From Streptomyces caatingaensis (GTDB taxonomy: Bacteria > Actinomycetota > Actinomycetes > Streptomycetales > Streptomycetaceae), in assembly GCF_001187435.1 (NCBI RefSeq), contig NZ_LFXA01000017.1, forward strand, positions 186,001 through 250,000: a stretch of 64,000 nt of DNA, given 5' to 3'. The notes beneath the pieces are model-generated. The model saw only the letters and a program-made list of their open reading frames with translations, was not told the origin of the DNA and made no database searches. Positions within the stretch are counted from its first letter, which is position 1; every line of letters starts with the position of its first letter. Position numbers and translations under genes: made by a program. Shown here in pieces: positions 44,216-52,902 of the stretch.

Positions 44216-45363
44216 GCGTGACGGCAGCGCAGGGGTTCACGGCGGCGGGGATCGCCGCCGGGATCAAGGAGAGCGGCGGCCTTGACCTCGCCCTGGTGGT
44301 CAACCAGGGGCCCCGGCTGGCCGCCGCGGGTGTCTTCACCGCCAACCGCGTCAAGGCCGCCCCCGTCCTGTGGTCCCAACAGGTGCTCAGGGGTGGGCAG
44401 GTCGCCGCCGTCGTCCTCAACTCCGGTGGTGCCAACGCCTGCACCGGACCGGAGGGCTTCCGGGACACCCATGCCACCGCCGAGAAGGCCGGCGAGGTCC
44501 TGGGCGTGAGCGCGGGCGAGGTCGCCGTCGCGTCGACCGGGCTCATCGGCGTCCGGCTGCCGATGGACAGGCTCCTCCCGGGTATCGAGAAGGCCGCCTC
44601 CGAACTCTCCCCGCACAGCGGCGAGAAGGCCGCCATCGCCATCAAGACCACGGACACGGTGCACAAGACGGCCGTGGCGAAGGGTGACGGCTGGACGGTG
44701 GGCGGTATGGCGAAGGGGGCGGGGATGCTCGCCCCCGGGCTGGCCACGATGCTGGTGGTCCTGACCACCGACGCGGATGTGGACGCGGCCGGGCTGGACG
44801 AGGCGTTGCGCGGTGCGACGCGTACGACCTTCGACCGGGTCGACTCCGACGGCTGCATGTCCACCAACGACACGGTGCTGCTGCTGGCTTCGGGCGCGTC
44901 CGGGATCACTCCCGCCCCCGAGGCGTTCGCGGAGGCCGTCCGGGCGGTGTGCGACGACCTGGCCCGTCAGCTCATCGGTGACGCCGAGGGCGCGAGCAAG
45001 GACATCCGCATCGAGGTGATCAACGCCGCGAGCGAGGACGACGCCGTCGAGGTCGGCCGCTCCATCGCCCGCAACAACCTCCTCAAGTGCGCCATCCACG
45101 GCGAGGATCCCAACTGGGGCCGGGTGCTCTCCGCGATCGGCACGACCTCCGCCGCCTTCGACCCGGACCGGCTGAACGTCGCGATCAACGATGTCTGGGT
45201 CTGCCGCAACGGCTCCGTCGGCGACGACCGCGACCTCGTCGACATGCGCTACCGCGAGGTACGGATCACCGCCGACCTCGCCGAGGGCGACGCCTCCGCC
45301 GTCATCTGGGCCAACGACCTCACCGCCGACTACGTCCACGAGAACAGCGCCTACTCCTCATGA
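44212..45363 (+). CDS. argJ: bifunctional ornithine acetyltransferase/N-acetylglutamate synthase
   Basis: 383 residues: N-terminal GFTAAGIAAGIKESGG, LNSGGANACTG, and the self-cleavage site KGAGMLAPGLATMLVVLTTD, where the chain is cut before Thr to make alpha and beta subunits. Recycles the acetyl group from N-acetylornithine to glutamate. Overlaps both argC and argB by ATGA, showing tight translational coupling. Confidence 0.97.
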   Translation: MSVTAAQGFTAAGIAAGIKESGGLDLALVVNQGPRLAAAGVFTANRVKAAPVLWSQQVLRGGQVAAVVLNSGGANACTGPEGFRDTHATAEKAGEVLGVSAGEVAVASTGLIGVRLPMDRLLPGIEKAASELSPHSGEKAAIAIKTTDTVHKTAVAKGDGWTVGGMAKGAGMLAPGLATMLVVLTTDADVDAAGLDEALRGATRTTFDRVDSDGCMSTNDTVLLLASGASGITPAPEAFAEAVRAVCDDLARQLIGDAEGASKDIRIEVINAASEDDAVEVGRSIARNNLLKCAIHGEDPNWGRVLSAIGTTSAAFDPDRLNVAINDVWVCRNGSVGDDRDLVDMRYREVRITADLAEGDASAVIWANDLTADYVHENSAYSS

Positions 45364-46268
45364 GCACTCCCACCCGGAAGCACACCGCCCTTCCCAAGGC
45401 GCAGATCCTCGTCGAGGCGCTGCCCTGGCTCACCCGGCACCACGGCAAGACGGTCGTCGTCAAGTTCGGCGGCAACGCGATGGTGGACGACGGGCTGAAG
45501 GCCGCCTTCGCCCAGGACGTCGTCTTCCTCCGGCACGCCGGACTGCGCCCGGTCGTCGTCCACGGCGGCGGCCCGCAGATCAGCGCCCAGCTCGAACGCC
45601 TCGGCATCGCCTCGGAGTTCAAGGCCGGATTGCGGGTCACCACGCCCGAGGCGATGGACGTCGTCCGCATGGTCCTCGCCGGACAGGTGCAGCGCGAACT
45701 CGTCGGCCTGCTCAACCGGCACGGCCCCCTCGCCGTCGGCCTGACCGGCGAGGACGCCCACACCATGAGCGCCGGCAAGCGCTACGCCCAGGTCGACGGC
45801 GAGCGCGTGGACATCGGCCGCGTCGGCGAGATCACCGCCATCGACACCGGCGCGATCGAGGCCCTGCTCGACGACGGGCGCATCCCCGTCGTCTCCTCCG
45901 TCGCCCGCAGCTCCGACGACGGTCACGTCTACAACGTCAACGCCGACACCGCCGCCGCCGCGCTCGCCGCCGCGCTGAACGCGGAGACGCTGATGGTCCT
46001 CACCGACGTCGAGGGCCTGTACGCGGACTGGCCGCACAGCGACGAGGTCATCAGCCGCCTCACCGCGAGCGAGCTGGAGGCACTGCTCCCCGAGCTGTCC
46101 AGCGGCATGGTCCCCAAGATGGAGGGCTGTCTGCACGCCGTCCGCAACGGCGTCGGCACGGCGCGGGTGATCGACGGCCGCGTCCAGCACTCGATCCTGC
46201 TGGAGATCTTCACCGACGAGGGCATAGGCACGATGGTCGTGCCGGACGGGCAGGGGGACACCCGATGA
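45360..46268 (+). CDS. argB: acetylglutamate kinase
   Basis: 302 residues, amino-acid kinase fold: VVKFGGNAM, VVVHGGGPQI, NVNADTAAAALA, LTDVEGLY and SGMVPKMEGC. Phosphorylates N-acetylglutamate with ATP; in many bacteria this is the arginine-inhibited step. Coupled by ATGA to argJ and argD. Confidence 0.97.
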   Translation: MSTPTRKHTALPKAQILVEALPWLTRHHGKTVVVKFGGNAMVDDGLKAAFAQDVVFLRHAGLRPVVVHGGGPQISAQLERLGIASEFKAGLRVTTPEAMDVVRMVLAGQVQRELVGLLNRHGPLAVGLTGEDAHTMSAGKRYAQVDGERVDIGRVGEITAIDTGAIEALLDDGRIPVVSSVARSSDDGHVYNVNADTAAAALAAALNAETLMVLTDVEGLYADWPHSDEVISRLTASELEALLPELSSGMVPKMEGCLHAVRNGVGTARVIDGRVQHSILLEIFTDEGIGTMVVPDGQGDTR

Positions 46269-47452
46269 CGAACAACACCGAACTGACCGAGCGCTGGCGG
46301 GGCGCCCTGATGGACAACTACGGCACCCCGCGCGTGCCCCTCGTCCGCGGCGAGGGCAGCACCGTCTGGGACGCGGACGGCACCCCGTACCTCGACCTCG
46401 TCGGCGGCATCGCCGTCAACGCGCTCGGTCACGCGCACCCGGCCGTCGTCCGCGCCGTCTCCGACCAGATCGCGACCCTCGGCCACGTCTCCAACCTCTT
46501 CGTCGCCGAACCGCCCGTGGCGCTCGCCGAGCGGCTGCTCGCCCTCGCCGGCCGCCCCGGCCGCGTCTACTTCTCCAACTCCGGTGCCGAGGCGGTCGAG
46601 GCCGCGTTCAAGATCGGACGGCGGACGGGGCGCACGCACATGGTCGCCGCGCAGGGCGGCTTCCACGGCCGCACGATGGGCGCCCTCGCCCTGACCGGAC
46701 AGCCCGCCAAACAGGGACCGTTCCTTCCGCTCCCCGGCGAGGTGACCCACGTCCCGTACGGTGACACCGACGCCCTGCGCGCCGCCGTCACCACCGACAC
46801 CGCCCTCGTCGTCCTCGAACCCGTCCAGGGCGAGAACGGCGTCGTCGTCCCGCCCGCCGGCTACCTCGCCGCCGCCCGCGAGATCACCCGCGCGACCGGG
46901 ACGCTCCTCGTCCTGGACGAGATCCAGACAGGTATCGGCCGCACCGGCCACTGGTTCGACCACCTCGCCCAGGGCGTGGAACCGGACGTGATCACCTTGG
47001 CCAAGGGCCTCGGCGGGGGCCTCCCCATCGGCGCGACCCTGGCCTTCGGCGCCGCCGCCGGCCTGCTGACCCCCGGTCAGCACGGCTCCACCTTCGGCGG
47101 CAACCCCGTCTCCTGCGCCGCCGCCCTCGCCGTCCTCGACACCCTCGCCGCCGATGGCGTCCTCGACGGCGTCCCGCGGAAGGGAACACTCCTCCGTGAC
47201 GGGATCGCTGCGCTCCGCCACCCCCTCGTCGACCACGTCCGTGGCGCGGGCCTGCTCCTGGGTATTGTCCTTTCCGAGCCCCTCGCACCGGACGTGCAGC
47301 GGGCGGCGCAGGAAGCCGGCCTCCTGGTGAACGCGGTCGCACCCGATGTGGTGCGGCTGGCTCCACCGCTGATCATCACGGAAGATGAGGTGGACGCGTT
47401 CCTCCGGGCACTGCCCGGCGTCCTCGACGCCGCCTCCGCCGTCACCGCGTGA
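46265..47452 (+). CDS. argD: acetylornithine aminotransferase
   Basis: 395 residues, class III aminotransferase: FSNSGAEAVEAAFK, GGFHGRTMGAL, LDEIQTGIGRTG, PLP-lysine in ITLAKGLGGGLPIG, GSTFGGNPV. Converts N-acetylglutamate semialdehyde to N-acetylornithine. ATG overlaps the argB stop. Confidence 0.97.
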   Translation: MTNNTELTERWRGALMDNYGTPRVPLVRGEGSTVWDADGTPYLDLVGGIAVNALGHAHPAVVRAVSDQIATLGHVSNLFVAEPPVALAERLLALAGRPGRVYFSNSGAEAVEAAFKIGRRTGRTHMVAAQGGFHGRTMGALALTGQPAKQGPFLPLPGEVTHVPYGDTDALRAAVTTDTALVVLEPVQGENGVVVPPAGYLAAAREITRATGTLLVLDEIQTGIGRTGHWFDHLAQGVEPDVITLAKGLGGGLPIGATLAFGAAAGLLTPGQHGSTFGGNPVSCAAALAVLDTLAADGVLDGVPRKGTLLRDGIAALRHPLVDHVRGAGLLLGIVLSEPLAPDVQRAAQEAGLLVNAVAPDVVRLAPPLIITEDEVDAFLRALPGVLDAASAVTA

Positions 47453-47511
47453 GGGGCGCGGCGGGACGAAGACGTCCCCAGCAGAACGACGATCCGGAGA
47501 CTGACGAGACG

Positions 47512-48057
47512 ATGACCGAGGCGCCGCAGGAGACCGAGCCCGTTCACAGCGGACAGGCCGTGCCGCAGACCCGCACCGCGCGCCACCGCCGGATCGTGGA
47601 CATCCTCAGCCGGCAGGCCGTCCGCTCCCAGAGCCAGCTCGCCCGGCTGCTCGCCGACGACGGCCTGACCGTCACCCAGGCCACCCTCTCCCGCGACCTC
47701 GACGAGCTCGGTGCCGTCAAGATCCGCAACACGGGCGGTGAGCTCATCTACGCCGTCCCCTCGGAGGGCGGCGACCGCACGCCGCGCGCGCCCCTCGGCG
47801 AGTCCGCCACGGAGGCGCGCATGGCGCGGCTGGCGGGCGAGCTGCTGATCTCGGCGGAGGCGTCCGCCAACCTGGTCGTGCTCCGCACCCCGCCGGGCGC
47901 GGCGCAGTTCTTCGCCTCGGCGATCGACCAGGCGGGCGTCCACGAGATCATCGGGACGATCGCGGGTGACGACACGGTCCTGCTGATCAGCCGTGACCCG
48001 GTGGGCGGCCAGGCGCTGGCCGACCACCTGCTGCGGCTCGCCCAGAAGGAACGCTGA
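47512..48057 (+). CDS. argR: arginine repressor ArgR
   Basis: 181 residues: an N-terminal winged helix (RHRRIVDILSRQAVRSQSQL, LTVTQATLSRDLDELGAVK) and a C-terminal hexamerisation/arginine-binding domain (LVVLRTPPGAAQFFASAID, EIIGTIAGDDTVLLI). ATG 47512 gives the family length plus a short acidic leader; a GTG at 47449 overlapping the argD stop would add 21 residues. It represses the operon through the ARG box upstream of argC when arginine is abundant. Confidence 0.97.
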   Translation: MTEAPQETEPVHSGQAVPQTRTARHRRIVDILSRQAVRSQSQLARLLADDGLTVTQATLSRDLDELGAVKIRNTGGELIYAVPSEGGDRTPRAPLGESATEARMARLAGELLISAEASANLVVLRTPPGAAQFFASAIDQAGVHEIIGTIAGDDTVLLISRDPVGGQALADHLLRLAQKER

Positions 48058-48136
48058 CCCTCGTCGACGGAAGTCGCACCGACCGTAGACCTTCGGCGCT
48101 TCCGCACGCCGGGGCCGCCCGGGAACCCTTGAGACC

Positions 48137-49183
48137 ATGACGGCCCTCCGCGCAGCCCCGGCCGTGGGGCTCTTCCTCCTCGCCCCGCTGATCGGCGAAT
48201 GCCTGCTGGGCAACCTGACCGTCCCCGAGATGGGCTTGCTCCTGCCGCTGCTCGCCCCGATGTACGGGGCGGGCGCGCTCCTCGTACGCGAATGCGCGCG
48301 CCGGGCGGGACGCGGCCACGGGGCGATGCTGCTCCTGGGCGTCGCCTACGGGCTGATCGAGGAGGGCCTCGTCGACCAGATGCTCTTCAACCGCCACTAC
48401 GCCGGCCACGACCTGATGGGCGCCACCTGCATTCCCGGCCTCGGCGTGGGCGGTTGGCTGACGGTGTCCGTGGTGACCATGCACGCCGTGTGGAGCACGA
48501 ACGTCGGCATCGTCATTGTGGAGTCGCTGCTTCCGGCGGAACGGGCGGACGGGCCGTGGCTCGGGCGGACCGGGCTCGCGGTGACGGGGCTCGTCTTCGC
48601 GGGCGGCTGCGCGCTGGTGTGGTACGGCAACTACACCGACGAGCGATTCGTCGCCTCCCCCTGGCAGTTGGGCGCCACGGCTGTGGCGGTCGTGACGCTG
48701 GTCCTCTACGCCCTGGCCCGTCCCCGGCCGCGCCCCCGCGCCGCCACTGTCTCCCCCTGGGTCCTCGGCACCGCGACCCTCATCGCCGGCAGCCTCTTCC
48801 TCTTCACGGACTCCCTCCCCGGCTGGTGGTCCGCCACCGCGGCCCTCGCCCTCGTCACCGCGGCCGCCGTCATCGGCCACCGGTGCGCGTGGAGCCCCTG
48901 CCATCGGCTCGCCCTGGCGGGCGGGGCGTTGCTCGCTTACGCGTGGACCGGGTTCTTCGAGGTGCCGGAGTCGGCGGCCGGAGGGAAGGGGGCGGTGGAC
49001 TACGCGGCGAACGGGGTGCTGGCCGCGGGGGCGGTGGTGGTGCTGGCGGTTGCGGTGCGGCGGGTCGGCCGTCGGGGGGAGGGTGTGCCCCAGCCCCTCC
49101 CCCAGAGGGGGCACCCCCAGGTCACCGTTTCTTCGCCCGGAGGGCGTGGAGGAAGGTGGTCCAGGGGGACGGGGTCGCGGTGA
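48137..49183 (+). CDS. polytopic membrane protein of unknown function
   Basis: 348 residues, about nine membrane helices. Features GLFLLAPLIGECLLGN at the N-terminus, a conserved-looking YGLIEEGLVDQMLFN (acidic pair in a helix, reminiscent of CPBP-like intramembrane proteins) and a polar C-terminal tail that runs over the 3' end of the convergent DUF397 gene by 62 bases. No family assigned. Confidence 0.75.
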   Translation: MTALRAAPAVGLFLLAPLIGECLLGNLTVPEMGLLLPLLAPMYGAGALLVRECARRAGRGHGAMLLLGVAYGLIEEGLVDQMLFNRHYAGHDLMGATCIPGLGVGGWLTVSVVTMHAVWSTNVGIVIVESLLPAERADGPWLGRTGLAVTGLVFAGGCALVWYGNYTDERFVASPWQLGATAVAVVTLVLYALARPRPRPRAATVSPWVLGTATLIAGSLFLFTDSLPGWWSATAALALVTAAAVIGHRCAWSPCHRLALAGGALLAYAWTGFFEVPESAAGGKGAVDYAANGVLAAGAVVVLAVAVRRVGRRGEGVPQPLPQRGHPQVTVSSPGGRGGRWSRGTGSR

Positions 49184-49313
49184 TGCAGGGGGAGGGGGTG
49201 GCGTGGTCCAGTTTGCTGTCGCGTATGCGGATCGGGCCGGGGCAGGTGTCGGCGATCTCCACGCATTCTTGTATGTTGTCGCTGTACGAACTCTTGCGCC
49301 AGGTTGCACTCAT
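49122..49313 (-). CDS. DUF397 domain protein
   Basis: 63 residues. ATWRKSSYSDNIQECVEIAD then IRIRDSKLDHATPSP is the standard DUF397 signature, and a 15-residue C-terminal end (WTTFLHALRAK). ATG overlaps the stop of the HTH gene (ATGA). DUF397/HTH pairs such as WhiJ/BldB-like modules modulate Streptomyces development. Confidence 0.93.
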   Translation of the reverse strand: MSATWRKSSYSDNIQECVEIADTCPGPIRIRDSKLDHATPSPCITATPSPWTTFLHALRAKKR

Positions 49314-50131
49314 GAGTACTGATCCTGAATTACCTTGTGGATGAAGTCCATTGACGCATGGGTGCTCAAGGAGTCCGCATGCAGCTGGTCGTAGTAGTTG
49401 ACCAGCTGTGAGACCTTCTTGGGGTTGGTGACGAAGCACCCGTCCTCGTAGTCGTCCCTGAATGCGGCGATGCGGCCGTCGGCAAGTGTCCACAGCAGGA
49501 CTCTTCCTGCTTCCGATACGACGACGCGGTTCTCGCTGAACGGCAGCACCTGGAGTCGGATGCGAGGTTGCTCGGCCATCTTGAGCAGGTGCAGCAACTG
49601 GTTGCGCATGCCCTCCCGTGAGCAGACACGCCGGTACAGCGCGGATTCGTCCATGATGCACCACAGCCAAGGCTGAGTCTCGCTGCTGAGCACGGCTTGA
49701 CGAGCCATACGCGCCGCGACCTTTTCGTTGAGGTCCCCGCCGAAGAAGGCGGTTCCACTGCCGAGAATCGCTGCGGCGTACTCTTCCGTCTGGAGCAGCC
49801 CCGGTGCGACGAACGAGAATTGCTGGATCTTCCGCGCCTGTGCCTCGACGTCGGCGATCTCCTCGGGCCACTTCTTGTACCAGGCGCGCTTGAGGAAGGG
49901 GTGCACCTCCAACAGGATGCCCCCGTCGGGCAGCACCTCCGCCAGCAACTCCACGATATCCCTGGGCGGAACGTCCTCCGCCCGCTCGAACTGGGCGATC
50001 CGGCTCCCCGAGAGCCGGACCTCCTCACCCAGCTTCGCCTGCGTCCAACCCAGCGCTTCGCGCAAGTCGCGGATCTTGCGCCCGAACCACTCGTTCAGAT
50101 TCGTCGGTTCGGTCCGCTTTGGTGCGGGCAC
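49310..50131 (-). CDS. XRE-type helix-turn-helix regulator with DUF5753 domain
   Basis: 273 residues: HTH (GRKIRDLREALGWTQAKLGE, EVRLSGSRIAQFERAEDVPP) and DUF5753 (IQQFSFVAPGLLQTEEYAAA, WLWCIMDESALYR, QPRIRLQVLPF). GTG at 50131 follows GGAGGGG by 9 bases and matches the family start; a long upstream open frame is spurious. Forms a WhiJ-like regulatory pair with the downstream DUF397 protein. Confidence 0.94.
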   Translation of the reverse strand: MPAPKRTEPTNLNEWFGRKIRDLREALGWTQAKLGEEVRLSGSRIAQFERAEDVPPRDIVELLAEVLPDGGILLEVHPFLKRAWYKKWPEEIADVEAQARKIQQFSFVAPGLLQTEEYAAAILGSGTAFFGGDLNEKVAARMARQAVLSSETQPWLWCIMDESALYRRVCSREGMRNQLLHLLKMAEQPRIRLQVLPFSENRVVVSEAGRVLLWTLADGRIAAFRDDYEDGCFVTNPKKVSQLVNYYDQLHADSLSTHASMDFIHKVIQDQYS

Positions 50132-50192
50132 GTGCGTTCGCCCCTCCGTTGAAGCCGGGAAACCCTGCAACCGGCCCGGCTCTTCTACAGCA

Positions 50193-50207
50193 GTTACCAC
50201 TGGTGAC
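50193..50207. promoter_or_regulatory. operator candidate between HTH gene and divergent small gene
   Basis: GTTACCA-C-TGGTGAC, six of seven positions symmetric, in the 142-base spacer; the HTH protein is the obvious candidate binder. Confidence 0.4.
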
Positions 50208-50273
50208 GCTACCGCTGCGCACAGATGCTTGGAAGGCGATCCGGAACGAACGACCCCCCGAGAGGTACGAACC

Positions 50274-50588
50274 ATGACCATGCCCTCGCCACCCCAGCGC
50301 ACCCCCGCCGTGGGCGAGTTGGTCCACGACGCGCGCCGCGACCGCATCGGCGAGGTCACCGCCACCACCGCCGGCCGCCTCCACCTCCGCGCCCTCTCCG
50401 GCGACGAAACCTGGGAGGCGCTCCCCTGCGACGTCCAGCCCACGGCCCCCGCCCCCTGGCCCTTCCGCTGCGAGCGGTGCCAGCAGATCCGCCGGGAGCG
50501 GTCGGCCGCCTTGCAGACGGGGGACCTGCGGCTGGCGGTGGTGCTGACCGAGACCATGGGCATCCACCTGCGCCAGGCGCACGCCTGA
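50274..50588 (+). CDS. small conserved Streptomyces protein linked to WhiJ-type regulators
   Basis: 104 residues: VGELVHDARRDRIGEVTATT (a KOW/SH3-like strand pair), WEALPCDVQP, a Cys pair FRCERCQQ and the C-terminal helix GDLRLAVVLTETMGIHLRQA. The C-terminal block recurs as a fragment at 53519-53635. ATG 50274 follows AGAGGTACGAACC. Function unknown; divergent from the DUF5753 regulator. Confidence 0.8.
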   Translation: MTMPSPPQRTPAVGELVHDARRDRIGEVTATTAGRLHLRALSGDETWEALPCDVQPTAPAPWPFRCERCQQIRRERSAALQTGDLRLAVVLTETMGIHLRQAHA

Positions 50589-50680
50589 TAGCAGCCCTGG
50601 ACGTGCGGTCTGTCGGTCCGTCGGGAACTCCCGTTCGTTGTGGGGTCGAAGAGGTACGGTAATCGACCAGGGAGACGGGC

Positions 50681-51448
50681 GTGAGCAATGTGACGGAGGG
50701 GGCGCGGCCCAAGGGAGAGGGTGATCCAGGGGATCAGTGCCCACCGGATGCCCCCAAGTCCCGGAAGCGCTCGCGGTCTCGGCGGACTTCGCGGTCTTCG
50801 AAACGCCGCCCTCTGTGGAAGGAGCTCCCCGTCCTCGCGGTGGTGACCCTCGTGCTGGCGCTTGTCATCAAGACCTTCCTGGTGCAGGCGTTCTCCATCC
50901 CCTCCGGTTCGATGCAGAACACTCTGCAGGTGGGGGACCGTGTGCTGGTCGACAAGCTCACCCCGTGGTTCGGCTCGACACCGCAGCGTGGCGAGGTCGT
51001 GGTCTTCCACGACCCGGAGGGCTGGCTCAAGAACGAGCCGACACCGCATCCGAACGCCCTGCAGAAGGCTCTCGGGTACGTGGGGCTGATGCCGTCCGCC
51101 GATGAGAAGGATCTGATCAAGCGGGTGATCGGGGTGGCGGGAGACACGGTCGAGTGCCACGGCACCGGCCCGCTGAAGGTCAACGGCAAGCCGCTCGCGG
51201 AGCCGTATGTCTACGACGGCAATACCCCGTGCAGCGTCGACGAGCGGGGCGGCCAGTTCACCATCACGGTTCCTCCGGGAAAAGTGTGGGTGATGGGCGA
51301 CCACCGTCAGGCTTCGGAGGACTCCCGCTACCACCAGGGTGACAAGAACCGGGGCATGGTCCCGGTGGGGGACGTGGTGGGCCGCGCCGTCACCGTAGCC
51401 TGGCCTCCCACCCACTGGAGCACCCTGCCGACCCATGCCGGCCGCTGA
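50681..51448 (+). CDS. lepB: signal peptidase I
   Basis: 255 residues: a basic cytoplasmic N-terminus (RKRSRSRRTSRSSKRRP), one membrane helix (LAVVTLVLALVIKTFLVQ), catalytic Ser77 in SIPSGSMQNTL and Lys147 in DLIKRVIGVAGD, and the GDHRQASEDSR box. Cleaves Sec and Tat signal peptides on the outer face. GTG at 50681 follows GGGAGACGGGC. It stands apart from the main Streptomyces sip cluster, so it may be an extra paralogue. Confidence 0.95.
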   Translation: MSNVTEGARPKGEGDPGDQCPPDAPKSRKRSRSRRTSRSSKRRPLWKELPVLAVVTLVLALVIKTFLVQAFSIPSGSMQNTLQVGDRVLVDKLTPWFGSTPQRGEVVVFHDPEGWLKNEPTPHPNALQKALGYVGLMPSADEKDLIKRVIGVAGDTVECHGTGPLKVNGKPLAEPYVYDGNTPCSVDERGGQFTITVPPGKVWVMGDHRQASEDSRYHQGDKNRGMVPVGDVVGRAVTVAWPPTHWSTLPTHAGR

Positions 51449-51483
51449 CGCTCCAAGAGTTCAACCTGAGTAAGGGGTAGCGC

Positions 51484-51843
51484 ATGGACTGGATCACTGC
51501 CGAAGAAGAGTGCGTCGTGGTCAACGCCTGTGAGTAGTCTCCGCTGTTCTCGATCCTGGCGGACTGGGCTCAGAGCGAAGATGAAGAGGAATGGCGACGC
51601 CACGTCCCGACGTTCACTGAGATCATTTCTTGCTGGTCCGAGAGAGGCTGGGTCATGGTGCATGTGGGACCGCAGATGCCGGCTTGGGACGAGGGTGAGG
51701 TGGTCGAAGGGCTTGAGCTTGACCAGCTGCTGCGAGACCCCGCGAGCTGGGAGTACAGGGAATCTCCCGTGATCGGTATCTCCCCCGGCAAGAACTTCCA
51801 AGAAGTCACCTCTCCTCCAAATGAAAGAGGTTCACTCCTGTGA
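51484..51843 (+). pseudogene. small gene interrupted by an in-frame TAG
   Basis: From ATG 51484 (after GTAAGGGGTAGCGC) the frame reads MDWITAEEECVVVNACE, then TAG at 51535-51537, and continues open for 101 codons (SPLFSILADWAQSEDEEEW to PPNERGSLL) to TGA 51841. One nonsense codon splits an otherwise coherent acidic protein of about 119 residues; no stop-codon readthrough signal was seen. Similar in size to immunity or antitoxin-like proteins; family unknown. Confidence 0.6.
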
Positions 51844-51976
51844 GCGGTTCCGGCGATTCGCAACCCGCGCTGCGGGAAGCAGGTCACTGTCGATGAGTCG
51901 CGGAGCGATTCTGTTGCGCGACGGCTGAGCGGTAATTCCCCGTGGCAGACAGGGCGGCCGCTCAGTCGTTTCATGG

Positions 51977-52381
51977 TCAGCAACCATGATGCTGTAGGTC
52001 GAACACGTTCTGGTCTTCCAAATTTAAGTCCCAGGTTTTCTCCAGGCTTGCCTTTGCCGAGTTGGCTGCTGTCCGTAGGTTTCTCCACTCGGATGACGTT
52101 TCGAGGGCGGCGTCCGTGTAGACGGAACCTGGTGAACTGTCTAGAGAATCCGCAGCTTCAGCGACTTCCAGCAGTGATAGGTAGTCCTTCCTTGTAAGTG
52201 AGCCATCGCTCAACCTGGCACGAGCTACATGCAGTACGTCATCGAGTTGGAGTAAGAGCTCATCTGCTCCTACCCTTGTTTCCTGCAGATACTGCGCTTG
52301 ATGGCCTGGAGTCGCGCCGAGCAGATTCAGAACGGCCAAGGTCCACAGATGAAACTCTGCCAGCTTTCGCTCATTGCTCAT
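51977..52381 (-). CDS. uncharacterised helical protein in the toxin locus
   Basis: 134 residues, helical: ERKLAEFHLWTLAVLNLLGA, LQLDDVLHVARARLSDGSL, LSLLEVAEAADSLDSSPGSV. Lower GC than the core genome. ATG 52381. It sits downstream of the Rhs toxin genes on the same strand and could be an immunity protein left by a replaced toxin; that is inference from position. Confidence 0.6.
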   Translation of the reverse strand: MSNERKLAEFHLWTLAVLNLLGATPGHQAQYLQETRVGADELLLQLDDVLHVARARLSDGSLTRKDYLSLLEVAEAADSLDSSPGSVYTDAALETSSEWRNLRTAANSAKASLEKTWDLNLEDQNVFDLQHHGC

Positions 52382-52452
52382 CCGATGCTCTCCTCTGCGT
52401 CATCAGGGTCTGCCTGACCTGCTCTCTGCATTGCTGCCAGCACGTTTCATGC

Positions 52453-52845
52453 TTACCCGGCTGCTGTAGATCGCCAGTCCCAAAGAGGTTCACGGAGAAA
52501 GCGTGCTAGAACTTCTTCGTACTCGACCAGTTCGCCGTAGTTGGTGTCCAGCAAGCCCGATGCCCCCTGGAGTATCGCGCGGAGGAGGCCGCGAATGCAA
52601 CGCACTCCAGAATATTCGAGCAGGATCGCCTGAAAGCCTCCGTCGAATCTATGAGAGATTTCGTCTAGCTCATCCTTGTCGAACCCTCTAAGGACGCCCT
52701 CGGATGTGTCTACGCCGAATCTGTACTCCCCTCGATCGAGTCGATCGGAGGTCGCCCCCTGGGTGTAGATGCCGGCATTTTGGATCCGCATCGCAATCCG
52801 TTGGTGGTCCTGCGGGGGGCTGAGGAGGACGATAGTGGGTCGCAT
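52453..52845 (-). CDS. probable immunity-like protein
   Basis: 130 residues, acidic: starts MRPTIVLLSPPQDHQRIAMR, then TSDRLDRGEYRFGVDTSEGV, FDKDELDEISHRFDGGFQAI. Low GC, adjacent to an IS5-type remnant whose end lies 60 bases upstream of its start. No family identified. A stand-alone immunity gene is the likeliest role in this context; possible functions are otherwise open. Confidence 0.6.
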   Translation of the reverse strand: MRPTIVLLSPPQDHQRIAMRIQNAGIYTQGATSDRLDRGEYRFGVDTSEGVLRGFDKDELDEISHRFDGGFQAILLEYSGVRCIRGLLRAILQGASGLLDTNYGELVEYEEVLARFLREPLWDWRSTAAG

Positions 52846-52902
52846 GGATGGTCGTCCTGTCCTTGGTGGTGGCCAGTATCCCGATGGAGCTGAGACCTTG
52901 TC

